Part shown: positions 1 through 6,692 of the stretch, piece by piece
Numbering within the stretch: the first letter of the stretch is position 1
Layout: each line of letters opens with the position of its first letter
Made by a program: the position numbers and the translations under genes
Assembly (NCBI GenBank): GCA_023451115.1
Contig: JAEXFV010000029.1
Location: 1-9,641, forward strand
Direction of reading: 5' to 3'
Source: Bacillota bacterium
GTDB lineage: Bacteria; Bacillota; Clostridia; Christensenellales; CAG-138
DNA: 9,641 nt
Notes under the pieces: model-generated
Told to the model about the DNA's origin: nothing
Database searches by the model: none
What the model saw: only the letters and a program-made list of their open reading frames with translations

Positions 1-33
1 TAAGTAGCCGGTTCGATGCAAGTCGGCTATTTT
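1..33 (+). terminator. Probable terminator of an upstream gene
   Basis: TAGCCG (5-10) pairs perfectly with CGGCTA (24-29), and weaker A-T and G-T pairs extend the stem to bases 2-32. The right arm runs into TTTT (30-33). The gene it would end lies outside the window, so the assignment is tentative. A role as a leader structure for the EAL gene downstream is the alternative. Confidence 0.4.
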
Positions 34-88
34 GTATGTGAGGAGAGATTCTTTACGGATGAGTAATTGGATAATTGTTATTCAGGAT

Positions 89-95
89 GGAGGAG
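89..95 (+). promoter_or_regulatory. Ribosome binding site fixing the EAL gene start
   Basis: GGAGGAG ends 6 nt before ATG 102, an ideal distance. It lies downstream of the alternative TTG (75) and overlaps the ATG at 87, so neither of those can use it. This is why the gene is started at 102. Confidence 0.8.
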
Positions 96-101
96 AAACC
101 C

Positions 102-1415
102 ATGCTGACCCATAGAACCTTTATAAAAAAGGCAGAAAAAGTTTTTGAAGTGTCGGACTATGAAGATCGGGCATTTCTATATTATTTTGATTTTGCTGAG
201 TTTACTCTTGTCAACCGGATTTATGGGCTGGAGGGCGGCAACACGCTGCTAACTGCGGCTGAGGAACGCTTGAATCAGATTCCATGGGTACATGCATGTG
301 AGAGAATTATAGCCGACCAGTTTATTTTTCTCGTGATTGCGGATAAGCCACGCTCGGAGGAAGAACTGGTTTCCATTTATGCTTCGTTTGCAGAGAATTT
401 TATCTCTTCGTACCGCAGCCAATATCCAGCCTGTAATTTACGAACCTATTGTGGTATTTGTCCCGTTCATGGCGGCAACATCGTAGAAGCAGTGGTAAAT
501 GCTCAAGTTGCCTGGCGCAAAGCAAAACAAAACTTTATGACTACTGCCGTGGTGTTCAACGATTCCCTAGCGAAAGAATTGACCGAACTACAGAAAATGG
601 AAAGCGAATCCAACTTAGCTTTAAAAGAGGAGCGTTTTACCTTCTATCTCCAACCCAAGGTGAATTTATTAACGGGCAAAATTACCGGCGCAGAAGCGCT
701 GGCCCGGCGTCTTAACCCGACAGGGAGCGTTATTTACCCGGATTCGTTTTTGCCCATCATGGAGAAAAACGGTTCCATTATTGAACTGGACCGGCTGATT
801 TTGCGCAAAGTCTGCGCCCATATGAAGGAGCGCATGGAAAAAGGGCTACCCTTGGTTCGCACCTCGGTTAACCTTTCCCGCCTGCATGTTCAGGTGTGGA
901 ATGAGGCGGATGTGCTCCATTCTATCGTACAGGAATTTGGCATTCCGCCAGAATTGCTGGAGTTTGAGATGACTGAAACTGCCATGATTGGGCAGATGAG
1001 CGCTGCCATGAGGCTTGGCGGGCCATTAAAGGACCGTGGCTATACCCTCTCTATCGATGATTTTGGCGCAGGGTATGCCGGCGTTATTGCCCTGCAGGAG
1101 TTAGATTTTGATGTGCTCAAACTTGACCGGCGCTTTTTGACGGAAGAAGAGCCGATGCATAGCCGCAACCGTATCATTTTACCTGACATCATACATTCGC
1201 TGAACAAGCTCCATATTGAGCCGATTTGCGAGGGGGTAGAAACAGCGGAGCAATGCCGGTATCTGGCTTCTATCGGCTGCCCAATGGTTCAGGGTTATTA
1301 TTTTTCAAAGCCCGTTCCGCCGGATCAGTTTTATCAAATATATGATGAACGAAAGGGACACTTCCCGCTTTTATTTATGAAGCCGTCCCGGGAAAATGAG
1401 AGCGCTTATTTATAA
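102..1415 (+). CDS. EAL-domain c-di-GMP phosphodiesterase with degenerate GGDEF domain
   Basis: Predicted cytoplasmic enzyme of 437 aa that hydrolyses cyclic di-GMP to pGpG. Residues about 20-165 have the GGDEF fold, but the signature is IADQF (about 70-74), so it should not make c-di-GMP and may instead bind GTP or be structural. Residues about 180-420 form an EAL domain with every catalytic position present: E198 in EALAR, N257 in SVNLS, E289 in FEMTET, D319/D320 in IDDFGAG, K340 in LKLD, E377 in EGVET and Q397 in QGYYFSKP. No membrane segment or other sensor domain is seen. The start is ATG 102; a TTG at 75 would add nine residues but lacks a usable ribosome binding site. The gene stands alone and converges on the catabolic operon. 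The family call is firm; activity in vivo is inferred from the residues. Confidence 0.93.
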   Translation: MLTHRTFIKKAEKVFEVSDYEDRAFLYYFDFAEFTLVNRIYGLEGGNTLLTAAEERLNQIPWVHACERIIADQFIFLVIADKPRSEEELVSIYASFAENFISSYRSQYPACNLRTYCGICPVHGGNIVEAVVNAQVAWRKAKQNFMTTAVVFNDSLAKELTELQKMESESNLALKEERFTFYLQPKVNLLTGKITGAEALARRLNPTGSVIYPDSFLPIMEKNGSIIELDRLILRKVCAHMKERMEKGLPLVRTSVNLSRLHVQVWNEADVLHSIVQEFGIPPELLEFEMTETAMIGQMSAAMRLGGPLKDRGYTLSIDDFGAGYAGVIALQELDFDVLKLDRRFLTEEEPMHSRNRIILPDIIHSLNKLHIEPICEGVETAEQCRYLASIGCPMVQGYYFSKPVPPDQFYQIYDERKGHFPLLFMKPSRENESAYL

Positions 1416-1640
1416 AATTAGATTAACGCCCGGAGGAGAGAATTGAAAAGACAAATAGCTATATGCGGATTTTCTTGGTTTTGATGCAGCCTTTCTTAAC
1501 AAATTCTTTTATTTCTTCAAAGAATTAATCAGAGAAGTTTCGTATAAACTGCTGCGGAACAAAGTTGATTTTATAAAACAAACCAGAACGATGAGAGAAT
1601 GGAGACTGGAAAAACAAACCGATAGGCTATGCATCTTTAT
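1416..1640. other. Gene-poor interval with orphan Shine-Dalgarno and an open frame
   Basis: There is no convincing gene between the EAL stop and the large hairpin. A strong GGAGGAG (1432-1438) precedes a TTG-started 13-residue ORF (1443-1484, MKRQIAICGFSWF). Another frame stays open for 62 codons (1459-1647) and reads as a basic, plausible protein tail, but it has no start codon except ATG 1591. It could be a decayed gene, a small peptide gene or chance. No T-rich terminator for the EAL gene is visible here. Confidence 0.4.
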
Positions 1641-1687
1641 TGATTAACTGCCGACGCAGGGCTTTTCCTTACGTCGGCAGTTAATCA
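1641..1687. terminator. Perfect 16-bp hairpin between convergent transcripts
   Basis: TGATTAACTGCCGACG (1641-1656) is exactly complementary to 1672-1687 across a 15-nt loop. It begins 8 nt after the stop of the last gene of the minus-strand operon and also lies downstream of the plus-strand EAL gene. This fits a shared transcript end or an mRNA-stabilising 3' structure. Neither strand has a T run after the stem, so it is not a canonical intrinsic terminator. Confidence 0.5.
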
Positions 1688-1695
1688 GGGACCTA

Positions 1696-1980
1696 TTAAA
1701 TATCAATGGTTACTTTGCTTTCCGTCCTGGGCCCGGCCGCAGCGATAAAAGCCTTATGGCAGTTGCTTCCGAGATACTGCGCAAGTACAGCCTCGCTGCT
1801 CATTTCAAAACGAATCAACAGATCCATGTTTTCTGAGCGCATGGATGCGTTCTTTATGATCCGTACATCGCTTATTCCAGCGATCTCTTCTGTGACCGGA
1901 GAAAGCAGCTTTTCAGCCGCTTTCATAATATACTCCGTATCGTTCTTGTCCTTAAGTTTAATTAAAAGGTAATGAACCAT
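1696..1980 (-). CDS. Dabb-domain (stress-responsive A/B barrel) small protein
   Basis: A 94-aa protein covering one Dabb (PF07876-type) ferredoxin-like alpha/beta domain, the usual length for the family. The N-terminal strand (MVHYLLIKLK), a helix at about 14-30 and the typical C-terminal half are visible: MDLLIRFEMSSEAVLAQYL, then HKAF and a final beta strand. Family members form dimeric barrels. Most have no known function, though some plant relatives cyclise polyketides. It is the last of five genes, 18 nt after the transporter stop, with AGAGG 6 nt before its ATG. In this operon it may bind or rearrange a reactive pathway intermediate, but that is inference. No catalytic residue can be assigned. 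Confidence 0.85.
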   Translation of the reverse strand: MVHYLLIKLKDKNDTEYIMKAAEKLLSPVTEEIAGISDVRIIKNASMRSENMDLLIRFEMSSEAVLAQYLGSNCHKAFIAAAGPRTESKVTIDI

Positions 1981-1998
1981 TGCGCGCCTCTTATTTTC

Positions 1999-3471
1999 TT
2001 AAATATAAATCGGCATCCCGATCAGGGGCCCCATAAAGTAGGTAACGACAACGATGACAATCGTCCACATTACCATTAATATCAGGCCGGGCTTGATAGG
2101 ATCCTTCATATTCCAGTACCCATGCTGATAAGTCAGGACCACGTTTGTCTGGGCGCCGAGCACTGTAGTATGGCTGCCGAGGAACATGGCCGGGAGCAAA
2201 ATCAGGGAAGGATTCATTCCGCTTGCAAGAACCAGGGGCGTAAATGCTAAGATAACAACTGCAATGAGTCCAAGCGTTGCGTTGGCGCAGAAGTTAATCA
2301 GCAGCGTCATTACAAGCGCCATTACCAACATAAGAACAAACGGGGGGAGTCCAATGGTCCAACCAAACAGATTGGTTACCAGCCATTCTCCCAGGCAAGC
2401 GCCGGAAATCATATCCGCAATGACCGGCGTAAAACCGATGAGAATCAGGACGTCCATAGGAAGCGATTTCATAGCATCTTCCGGCTTCACCACACCGATG
2501 ACCGGGAGCATGCACAAAAGGGCGCAGAACAGCGCAGCCACAGGCGTTGGGAATAAGCCGGAAACCATACTGCCTACAAAGAAAATCACGATAATGACCC
2601 AGCGAAGTTCAGCGCCTCTCATGGGGCCAAGTTCTCTAAGCTTCTGCTTAAATTGGGCCGTATCCACCTTGTTCTCACCGCTTTTATTTTTTATATGAAA
2701 GCATTTCTTGTATACGAACCAGGTAGGAATGATCAAAAGAACGGCGCATACAGAGCCGATTGCGGCCCACTGGTTATAGGTAACCGTATAGGCGCCGTCG
2801 GTAATGGACTCGAGCATGGAAATTCCCATCATATTGGTGCTGGGGCTTCCGGTGATCAGAGCCATACCGCCGATCATAGAGGCAATGGGAATGCCAATCA
2901 TGATTGCCTTTCCAAGGCCGCTCTTTCCTTTTTCTTCGCCCATCTCATCCATAATGGCTATGGAAATGGAGGCCATTACGATGGTTGTTCCAAGGTTGGA
3001 AACAAAAGCGGAAATCACCGCTGTTGCAGTAATGATAGCCAGCAAAATCAGCGCCGGAGAATTTCCCATCCTGGACAGGAAGAAATATGCTACTCTTTTT
3101 GCGATATTGGTTCTGGAAGCACCCATCGACACGATGAACATTCCAATCATCATAGCAAATGGGGAAGAACCAAACGCAGTGCAGAAGGTTCCGAAGTTGA
3201 TGAGCTTGAGCAGCAGCGCCCCTACCACCAGAAGAATACAAGATACGCCCATATTCAGCGCGCCGGTAATCCAGATGTAGATTACGGCAACCAGCAACGC
3301 AACCGTTGGAGATGCAGTGGGGGAAATGCTGTCCATAGGAATAAGCATAAAAATTATGAATAGAGCAATTGCAATTAGCAGGTTAACGCCTCTTTTTTTT
3401 GTAATAGGCTGTCCGGTCTGCTCTCCCTTGATATCAAAGAAAGCACCGCCCGAAAGTTTGTTTTTTTCCAT
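1999..3471 (-). CDS. DASS/SLC13-type (ion transporter superfamily) anion symporter
   Basis: A 490-aa integral membrane protein with about 11-13 hydrophobic segments after a hydrophilic N-terminus of about 28 residues. The two halves carry the pseudo-symmetric signature loops of divalent anion:sodium symporters: SN-LGTT (158-163) with GSPSTN (208-213) in the first half, and NFCANAT (393-399) with AQTN (440-443) in the second. A charged cytoplasmic loop (about 255-290) separates them. The family moves dicarboxylates, citrate, tartrate, sulfate and similar anions with Na+ or by exchange. The substrate here cannot be read from the sequence; the neighbours suggest a carboxylate or hydroxy/sugar acid. 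It starts 19 nt after the VOC gene stop, with AAGGGG 9 nt before the ATG. An ArsB/CitM-like or short-chain fatty-acid transporter label is possible, but the superfamily is secure. Confidence 0.85.
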   Translation of the reverse strand: MEKNKLSGGAFFDIKGEQTGQPITKKRGVNLLIAIALFIIFMLIPMDSISPTASPTVALLVAVIYIWITGALNMGVSCILLVVGALLLKLINFGTFCTAFGSSPFAMMIGMFIVSMGASRTNIAKRVAYFFLSRMGNSPALILLAIITATAVISAFVSNLGTTIVMASISIAIMDEMGEEKGKSGLGKAIMIGIPIASMIGGMALITGSPSTNMMGISMLESITDGAYTVTYNQWAAIGSVCAVLLIIPTWFVYKKCFHIKNKSGENKVDTAQFKQKLRELGPMRGAELRWVIIVIFFVGSMVSGLFPTPVAALFCALLCMLPVIGVVKPEDAMKSLPMDVLILIGFTPVIADMISGACLGEWLVTNLFGWTIGLPPFVLMLVMALVMTLLINFCANATLGLIAVVILAFTPLVLASGMNPSLILLPAMFLGSHTTVLGAQTNVVLTYQHGYWNMKDPIKPGLILMVMWTIVIVVVTYFMGPLIGMPIYI

Positions 3472-3490
3472 TTATTACATCCCCTTGCAT

Positions 3491-3922
3491 TTATATGTTT
3501 TTTCTTTGAATAAACTCAATACAGATACCGTTGGGATCGTGGATAAAGCATATTTTTTCCCGGACATTTGCCTCTTTACATTCCATCACCTTAGGCCCGG
3601 TAACAATTTCCACGCCCTCGCTGCGTAATTCGGAGGCCAGGGCTTCCACATCATCCACTAAGAATGCCAGATGCTTCGTTCCCTGGGTCTGCTGATCTGC
3701 ATGCGGATCCAGCCGTTCCGGCGGAAGAGGTTTTGTATTGTCATGCTGGAACATTTCAATCTCAAAATCGCCTTTTCGCATAAACGCCAGCCTGGCATGG
3801 TGCCCTGAAAGATACATGCTGAAAACCAGCTGAAATCCCAGATGCTCTTTGTACCACTGCATGGATTCGTCCAGGTTTCTGACGCTCAGGCTGATATGGA
3901 GCGGTTTTAATTCAACGTTCAT
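3491..3922 (-). CDS. VOC-superfamily (glyoxalase-like) metalloprotein
   Basis: A 143-aa cytoplasmic protein of two beta-alpha-beta-beta-beta modules, the standard single-chain VOC length. All four metal-ligand positions are present: H9 (LHISLSVRNLDES), E56 (FEIEMFQ), H84 (KHLAFLVDDVEAL) and E136 (CIEFIQ). It also has the family's HDPNG turn near 128-132. The family includes lactoylglutathione lyase, methylmalonyl-CoA epimerase, fosfomycin-resistance enzymes and dioxygenases. The complete ligand set argues for a working metalloenzyme. Lying between the dehydratase and the transporter, it most likely acts on the same pathway as an isomerase, epimerase or lyase; that is inference. GAGAGG lies about 8 nt before the ATG and the gene begins 25 nt after the dehydratase stop. 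Confidence 0.88.
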   Translation of the reverse strand: MNVELKPLHISLSVRNLDESMQWYKEHLGFQLVFSMYLSGHHARLAFMRKGDFEIEMFQHDNTKPLPPERLDPHADQQTQGTKHLAFLVDDVEALASELRSEGVEIVTGPKVMECKEANVREKICFIHDPNGICIEFIQRKNI

Positions 3923-3947
3923 ATTTTAAATCCTCTCATGATATGTG

Positions 3948-5609
3948 TTAAATTTTTAATATTGCTCCCTCGCATGCCGAAGAGACCATGCTCGCGTACC
4001 GTTTTAGCCAGCCGCCGATTTTTCTGTCAGGAGCGCCCTTCCAGTTTTTACGGCGTTCTTCAATCACTTCATCGGGCACGCGCAGATTAAGCTGCCGTCC
4101 AGGGATATCAATGTCAATGATGTCGCCTTCTTCTACAAATGCAAGCAGCCCACCGTCCGCTGCCTCCGGAGAAATATGGCCTATGACCGCGCCCCTGGAT
4201 ACGCCTGAAAAACGTCCGTCTGTAATGAGGGCAACTTGACCGTCAAGGCCTTGTCCTGCAATCACTGCTGTAGGAGTAAGCATTTCCTGCATACCAGGGC
4301 CACCCTTGGGCCCCTCGTAGCGGATAACCACCACATCGCCCGGTTTCACTTCGCCGTGCAGTATGCCTTGTGCTGCGGCGCTTTCGCTTTCGTATATACG
4401 GGCAGGCCCACTGTGCTTGAGCATATTCTCCAGCACAGCACCCTGTTTGACCACCGCGCCATCCGGGCAAAGGTTTCCCCGCATTACTGCCAGCCCGCCT
4501 TCGGCACGATAAGGCTCCTCATATTTTCTGATGATCGTTCCATCCGCATCTTTGCTGTTCGCAAGGAGTTCTTTCAGCGGTTTCAACGTTACGCCAACGG
4601 TATCCTCATGAATTTTTCCGTGCTTCCATAGTTCTTTTAATATTGCTGAAATTCCGCCAACCTCATAAAGGTCTTCCATGTATACGGGAGCAGCCGGCTG
4701 AATTTTACAAATCTGGGCAGTATCATGAGATAAACTATCAATATACGACAGATCCAGCTTTTTCCCCAGTTCGTTGGCAATAGCCGGAAGGTGAAGCATG
4801 GTGTTGGTGGAACAGCCCACCGCCATTTCAACCCTTAATGCATTTTCAAATGCGTCGTCGGTAAGGATATCGCTTGGCCGCCTGTTCGCCTTCAGTACCT
4901 CCATTACCTGCATGCCGGCTTCCTTCGCCAGCCTCCGGCGCTCTGCTGTAACGGCAAGAATGGTGCCGTTGCCGGGAAGTGCAAGCCCCAGGGTTTCTGT
5001 AAGGCAGTTCATTGAGTTGGCGGTATACATTCCAGCGCAGGAGCCGCAGCCTGGGCACGCATGGTCTTCCATATCTTTGATCTGTTCCGCAGTCATGGCG
5101 CCAATGCTGAATTTTCCCACCGCTTCGGTAACATCCGTTCCGGCAACCCGCTTCCCTTCAAACCGGCCCGCCATCATGGGCCCGCCGCTGACGAATACGC
5201 AGGGCAGATTAAGCCGGCAAGCTGCCATAAGCATTCCAGGCACAATCTTATCGCAGTTGGGAATGAATACCACTGCATCCACAGGGTTTGCGATGAGCAT
5301 GGATTCAACCGTATCCGCAATCAGTTCACGGCTGGGAAGGGAATACTTCATTCCCATGTGATCCATGGCAATCGCGTCGCACACGCCTATGGTGTTGAAT
5401 TCAAACGGTACGCCGCCGGCCATGCGTATGCCTGCTTTTACGGCTTCTGAAATCTCATTCAGATGGATATGGCCGGGAATCAAGTCGCTTTTCGAGTTCA
5501 CTACGGCAACAAACGGCTTTTCTATCTCAACGTCTGTGATGGTCATCGCTTTGAGCATAGCTCTTTGTGGAACTGTGAGCGGCCCCTTTTTAATTACATC
5601 GCTTCGCAT
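3948..5609 (-). CDS. ilvD-like: IlvD/Edd-family dehydratase (dihydroxy-acid dehydratase-like)
   Basis: A 553-aa Fe-S enzyme predicted to dehydrate a 2,3-dihydroxy acid to a 2-keto acid. It carries NCDK (118-121: cluster Cys119, metal ligand Asp120 and the lysine that is carbamylated in relatives), CPGCGSCAGMYTANSM (185-200; Cys191 is the expected cluster ligand), VCDAIAM (Asp78) and DGRFSGVSRG (464-473) with the catalytic serine region. At the position where [2Fe-2S] members have a third cysteine it has glycine (LIPGHIHL), as E. coli IlvD does, suggesting a labile [4Fe-4S] cluster. Length fits bacterial IlvD. No other branched-chain amino-acid gene is nearby. The company of a dehydrogenase, a transporter and a divergent regulator instead suggests a catabolic paralogue acting on a sugar or hydroxy acid. 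AGGAG lies 6 nt before the ATG, 22 nt after the upstream gene. Confidence 0.9.
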   Translation of the reverse strand: MRSDVIKKGPLTVPQRAMLKAMTITDVEIEKPFVAVVNSKSDLIPGHIHLNEISEAVKAGIRMAGGVPFEFNTIGVCDAIAMDHMGMKYSLPSRELIADTVESMLIANPVDAVVFIPNCDKIVPGMLMAACRLNLPCVFVSGGPMMAGRFEGKRVAGTDVTEAVGKFSIGAMTAEQIKDMEDHACPGCGSCAGMYTANSMNCLTETLGLALPGNGTILAVTAERRRLAKEAGMQVMEVLKANRRPSDILTDDAFENALRVEMAVGCSTNTMLHLPAIANELGKKLDLSYIDSLSHDTAQICKIQPAAPVYMEDLYEVGGISAILKELWKHGKIHEDTVGVTLKPLKELLANSKDADGTIIRKYEEPYRAEGGLAVMRGNLCPDGAVVKQGAVLENMLKHSGPARIYESESAAAQGILHGEVKPGDVVVIRYEGPKGGPGMQEMLTPTAVIAGQGLDGQVALITDGRFSGVSRGAVIGHISPEAADGGLLAFVEEGDIIDIDIPGRQLNLRVPDEVIEERRKNWKGAPDRKIGGWLKRYASMVSSACEGAILKI

Positions 5610-5631
5610 GGTAGTCTCCTGTTCTTGTTTT

Positions 5632-6504
5632 TTATTTGCAATTGTTTTTTTCCATTACCTCAATGATGACAGAGGGGTCTTTCTTGGCGTATCCCGTATC
5701 CATAGCAATATCATAGGGCTTCTTCGCCTCAACAGAAATTGGGATTGCGCAGTGAACCTTCTCGGCCATCTTTAAAATCAGGTTGTAATCTTTCACCATG
5801 AGTTCCACCCCGGAAGGAGATTCGAAATCCCTGGGAATAATATATCGGTCAACCGATCGTTCCAACATCCAGCTTCTGCCCCAGGCAGTCTTAAGAACTT
5901 GGTTCAATTCAGCAAGGTCAATTCCAACTTTCTCTGCTAAAAGCATTGCTTCGCAAACCACTGCCTGATTTACCCAAGTGAGCAGCTGGTTAATCAGCTT
6001 GGCTTTTTGTCCACATCCCGATTTGCCCATATAACGCACATTTGTGCCGCACATTTCCATAATGGGCAGCGCTTTGTCGAACGCTTCTTTTGACCCTCCT
6101 GCCATTATGGCCAACGTACCGGCATTCGCGCCCATGGATCCTCCGCTGACCGGGCAATCAAGGAAATCCACACCGGTTTCTTTGAACATTGCCGCCATCT
6201 CTTCTGCCGTCTCAGGAGCGTCAGTGCTGAAATCCATGATGATGGCGCCCGGTTTCACCATGCTCTTTAGCTCACCGCAAACTGCCTTTACTGCATTGTC
6301 GTTGGTAAGATTAATGCCGATATAATCAGCCTCTTTTACGGCATCCGAGAGTTCTTGTGTAAGCGTTGCTCCCGCTTCAACCAGCTCCAATACATGCGGT
6401 TTGTCCTTTGTGCGATTCCAGAACAGTAAAGACCCATTTTTTTGCAGAATGTTCTTTGCCATTCCAAAACCCATTTCGCCAATACCAACAAATGCTACTT
6501 TCAA
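5632..6504 (-). CDS. Beta-hydroxyacid dehydrogenase (HIBADH / tartronate-semialdehyde reductase family)
   Basis: Predicted 290-aa NAD(P)-dependent dehydrogenase interconverting a beta-hydroxy acid and its semialdehyde. An N-terminal Rossmann fold carries GIGEMGFGMAKN (about 7-18). The substrate loop is CPVSGGSMGANAGTLAIMAGG-like (from about 117). The catalytic motif GCGQKAKLINQ places the active lysine near 169. The usual KxxNN pair reads KxxNQ, as in E. coli GarR, which hints at tartronate-semialdehyde reductase or a related sugar-acid enzyme rather than valine breakdown. The C-terminal helical domain includes MVKDYNL. First gene of the operon. The start is TTG 6504 because AAGGAGG (6513-6519) lies 8 nt upstream. 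A TTG at 6540 would add 12 charged residues before the fold and has no better site. Family certain, substrate unknown. Confidence 0.9.
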   Translation of the reverse strand: MKVAFVGIGEMGFGMAKNILQKNGSLLFWNRTKDKPHVLELVEAGATLTQELSDAVKEADYIGINLTNDNAVKAVCGELKSMVKPGAIIMDFSTDAPETAEEMAAMFKETGVDFLDCPVSGGSMGANAGTLAIMAGGSKEAFDKALPIMEMCGTNVRYMGKSGCGQKAKLINQLLTWVNQAVVCEAMLLAEKVGIDLAELNQVLKTAWGRSWMLERSVDRYIIPRDFESPSGVELMVKDYNLILKMAEKVHCAIPISVEAKKPYDIAMDTGYAKKDPSVIIEVMEKNNCK

Positions 6505-6512
6505 CTTTGCTG

Positions 6513-6519
6513 CCTCCTT
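6513..6519 (-). promoter_or_regulatory. Ribosome binding site fixing the dehydrogenase TTG start
   Basis: AAGGAGG on the minus strand, 8 nt upstream of TTG 6504. It is a full consensus site and places the start directly before the Rossmann-fold strand (MKVAFVG), as expected for the family. Confidence 0.8.
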
Positions 6520-6560
6520 GTTGTTATTCTTCCGGCCCAATTGAATGGAACAATCCTTGG

Positions 6561-6566
6561 AGTATA
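6561..6566 (-). promoter_or_regulatory. Putative -10 box of the catabolic operon
   Basis: TATACT on the minus strand, which would start transcription about 50 nt before TTG 6504. No good -35 lies at 17 bp (AACAGA). TTGCAA is present at 21 bp, so the promoter may be weak and activator-dependent. Confidence 0.4.
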
Positions 6567-6568
6567 CC

Positions 6569-6582
6569 GGAAATCGTTTTCA
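6569..6582 (-). promoter_or_regulatory. CcpA catabolite-repression (cre-like) site
   Basis: TGAAAACGATTTCC on the minus strand matches the B. subtilis cre consensus TGWAANCGNTNWCA at all but the final base. It lies in the spacer just upstream of the putative -10, a position where CcpA binding would block RNA polymerase. Glucose repression of the operon is inferred. Confidence 0.6.
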
Positions 6583-6608
6583 TTCTGTTGCAAAAGTCCA
6601 AGAACGGT

Positions 6609-6637
6609 GTGACAAACGCCTTACTATGTGATATTCT
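6609..6637 (+). promoter_or_regulatory. Putative promoter of the divergent regulator
   Basis: GTGACA (6609-6614, 5 of 6 to TTGACA), a 17-bp spacer and TATTCT (6632-6637, 4 of 6 to TATAAT). Transcription would begin near 6644, leaving a leader of about 93 nt that contains the direct repeats. Confidence 0.45.
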
Positions 6638-6646
6638 TATCATATA
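6625..6646. promoter_or_regulatory. Near-palindromic operator candidate
   Basis: A 22-bp inverted repeat: half-sites TATgTGATA and TATCAtATA around a 4-nt centre, with one mismatched pair. It overlaps the putative -10 of the regulator gene, so a dimeric regulator bound here could autorepress and also influence the divergent operon. Confidence 0.5.
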
Positions 6647-6655
6647 AAATAAGAT

Positions 6656-6690
6656 TTTGTCTGTATATAGTCTTGAATTTGTCTTTATAT
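6656..6690 (+). repeat. Direct repeat TTTGTCTnTATAT, two copies 22 bp apart
   Basis: The copies (6656-6668 and 6678-6690) differ at one base and are offset by 22 bp, about two helical turns, so they face the same side of the DNA. They are candidate tandem binding sites for the adjacent regulator. Confidence 0.5.
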
Positions 6691-6692
6691 CC

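Noticed and set aside
75..101. TTG 75 or ATG 87 as the EAL gene start
   Set aside because: The GGAGGAG at 89-95 serves ATG 102, and the added residues are not part of the conserved domain.
1443..1490. prfB-like programmed +1 frameshift at TTT TGA
   Set aside because: There is no internal Shine-Dalgarno close to the slip site and no recognisable product, so it is kept only as a weak possibility in the findings.
2186..3363. Long plus-strand open frames opposite the transporter gene
   Set aside because: They are antisense shadows of the DASS transporter. Their translations lack family motifs, while the minus frame has clear membrane segments and signature loops.
4236..5775. Plus-strand open frames opposite the dehydratase and dehydrogenase
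   Set aside because: The minus-strand frames carry unmistakable IlvD and HIBADH motifs. The plus-strand translations are low-complexity antisense readings without ribosome binding sites.
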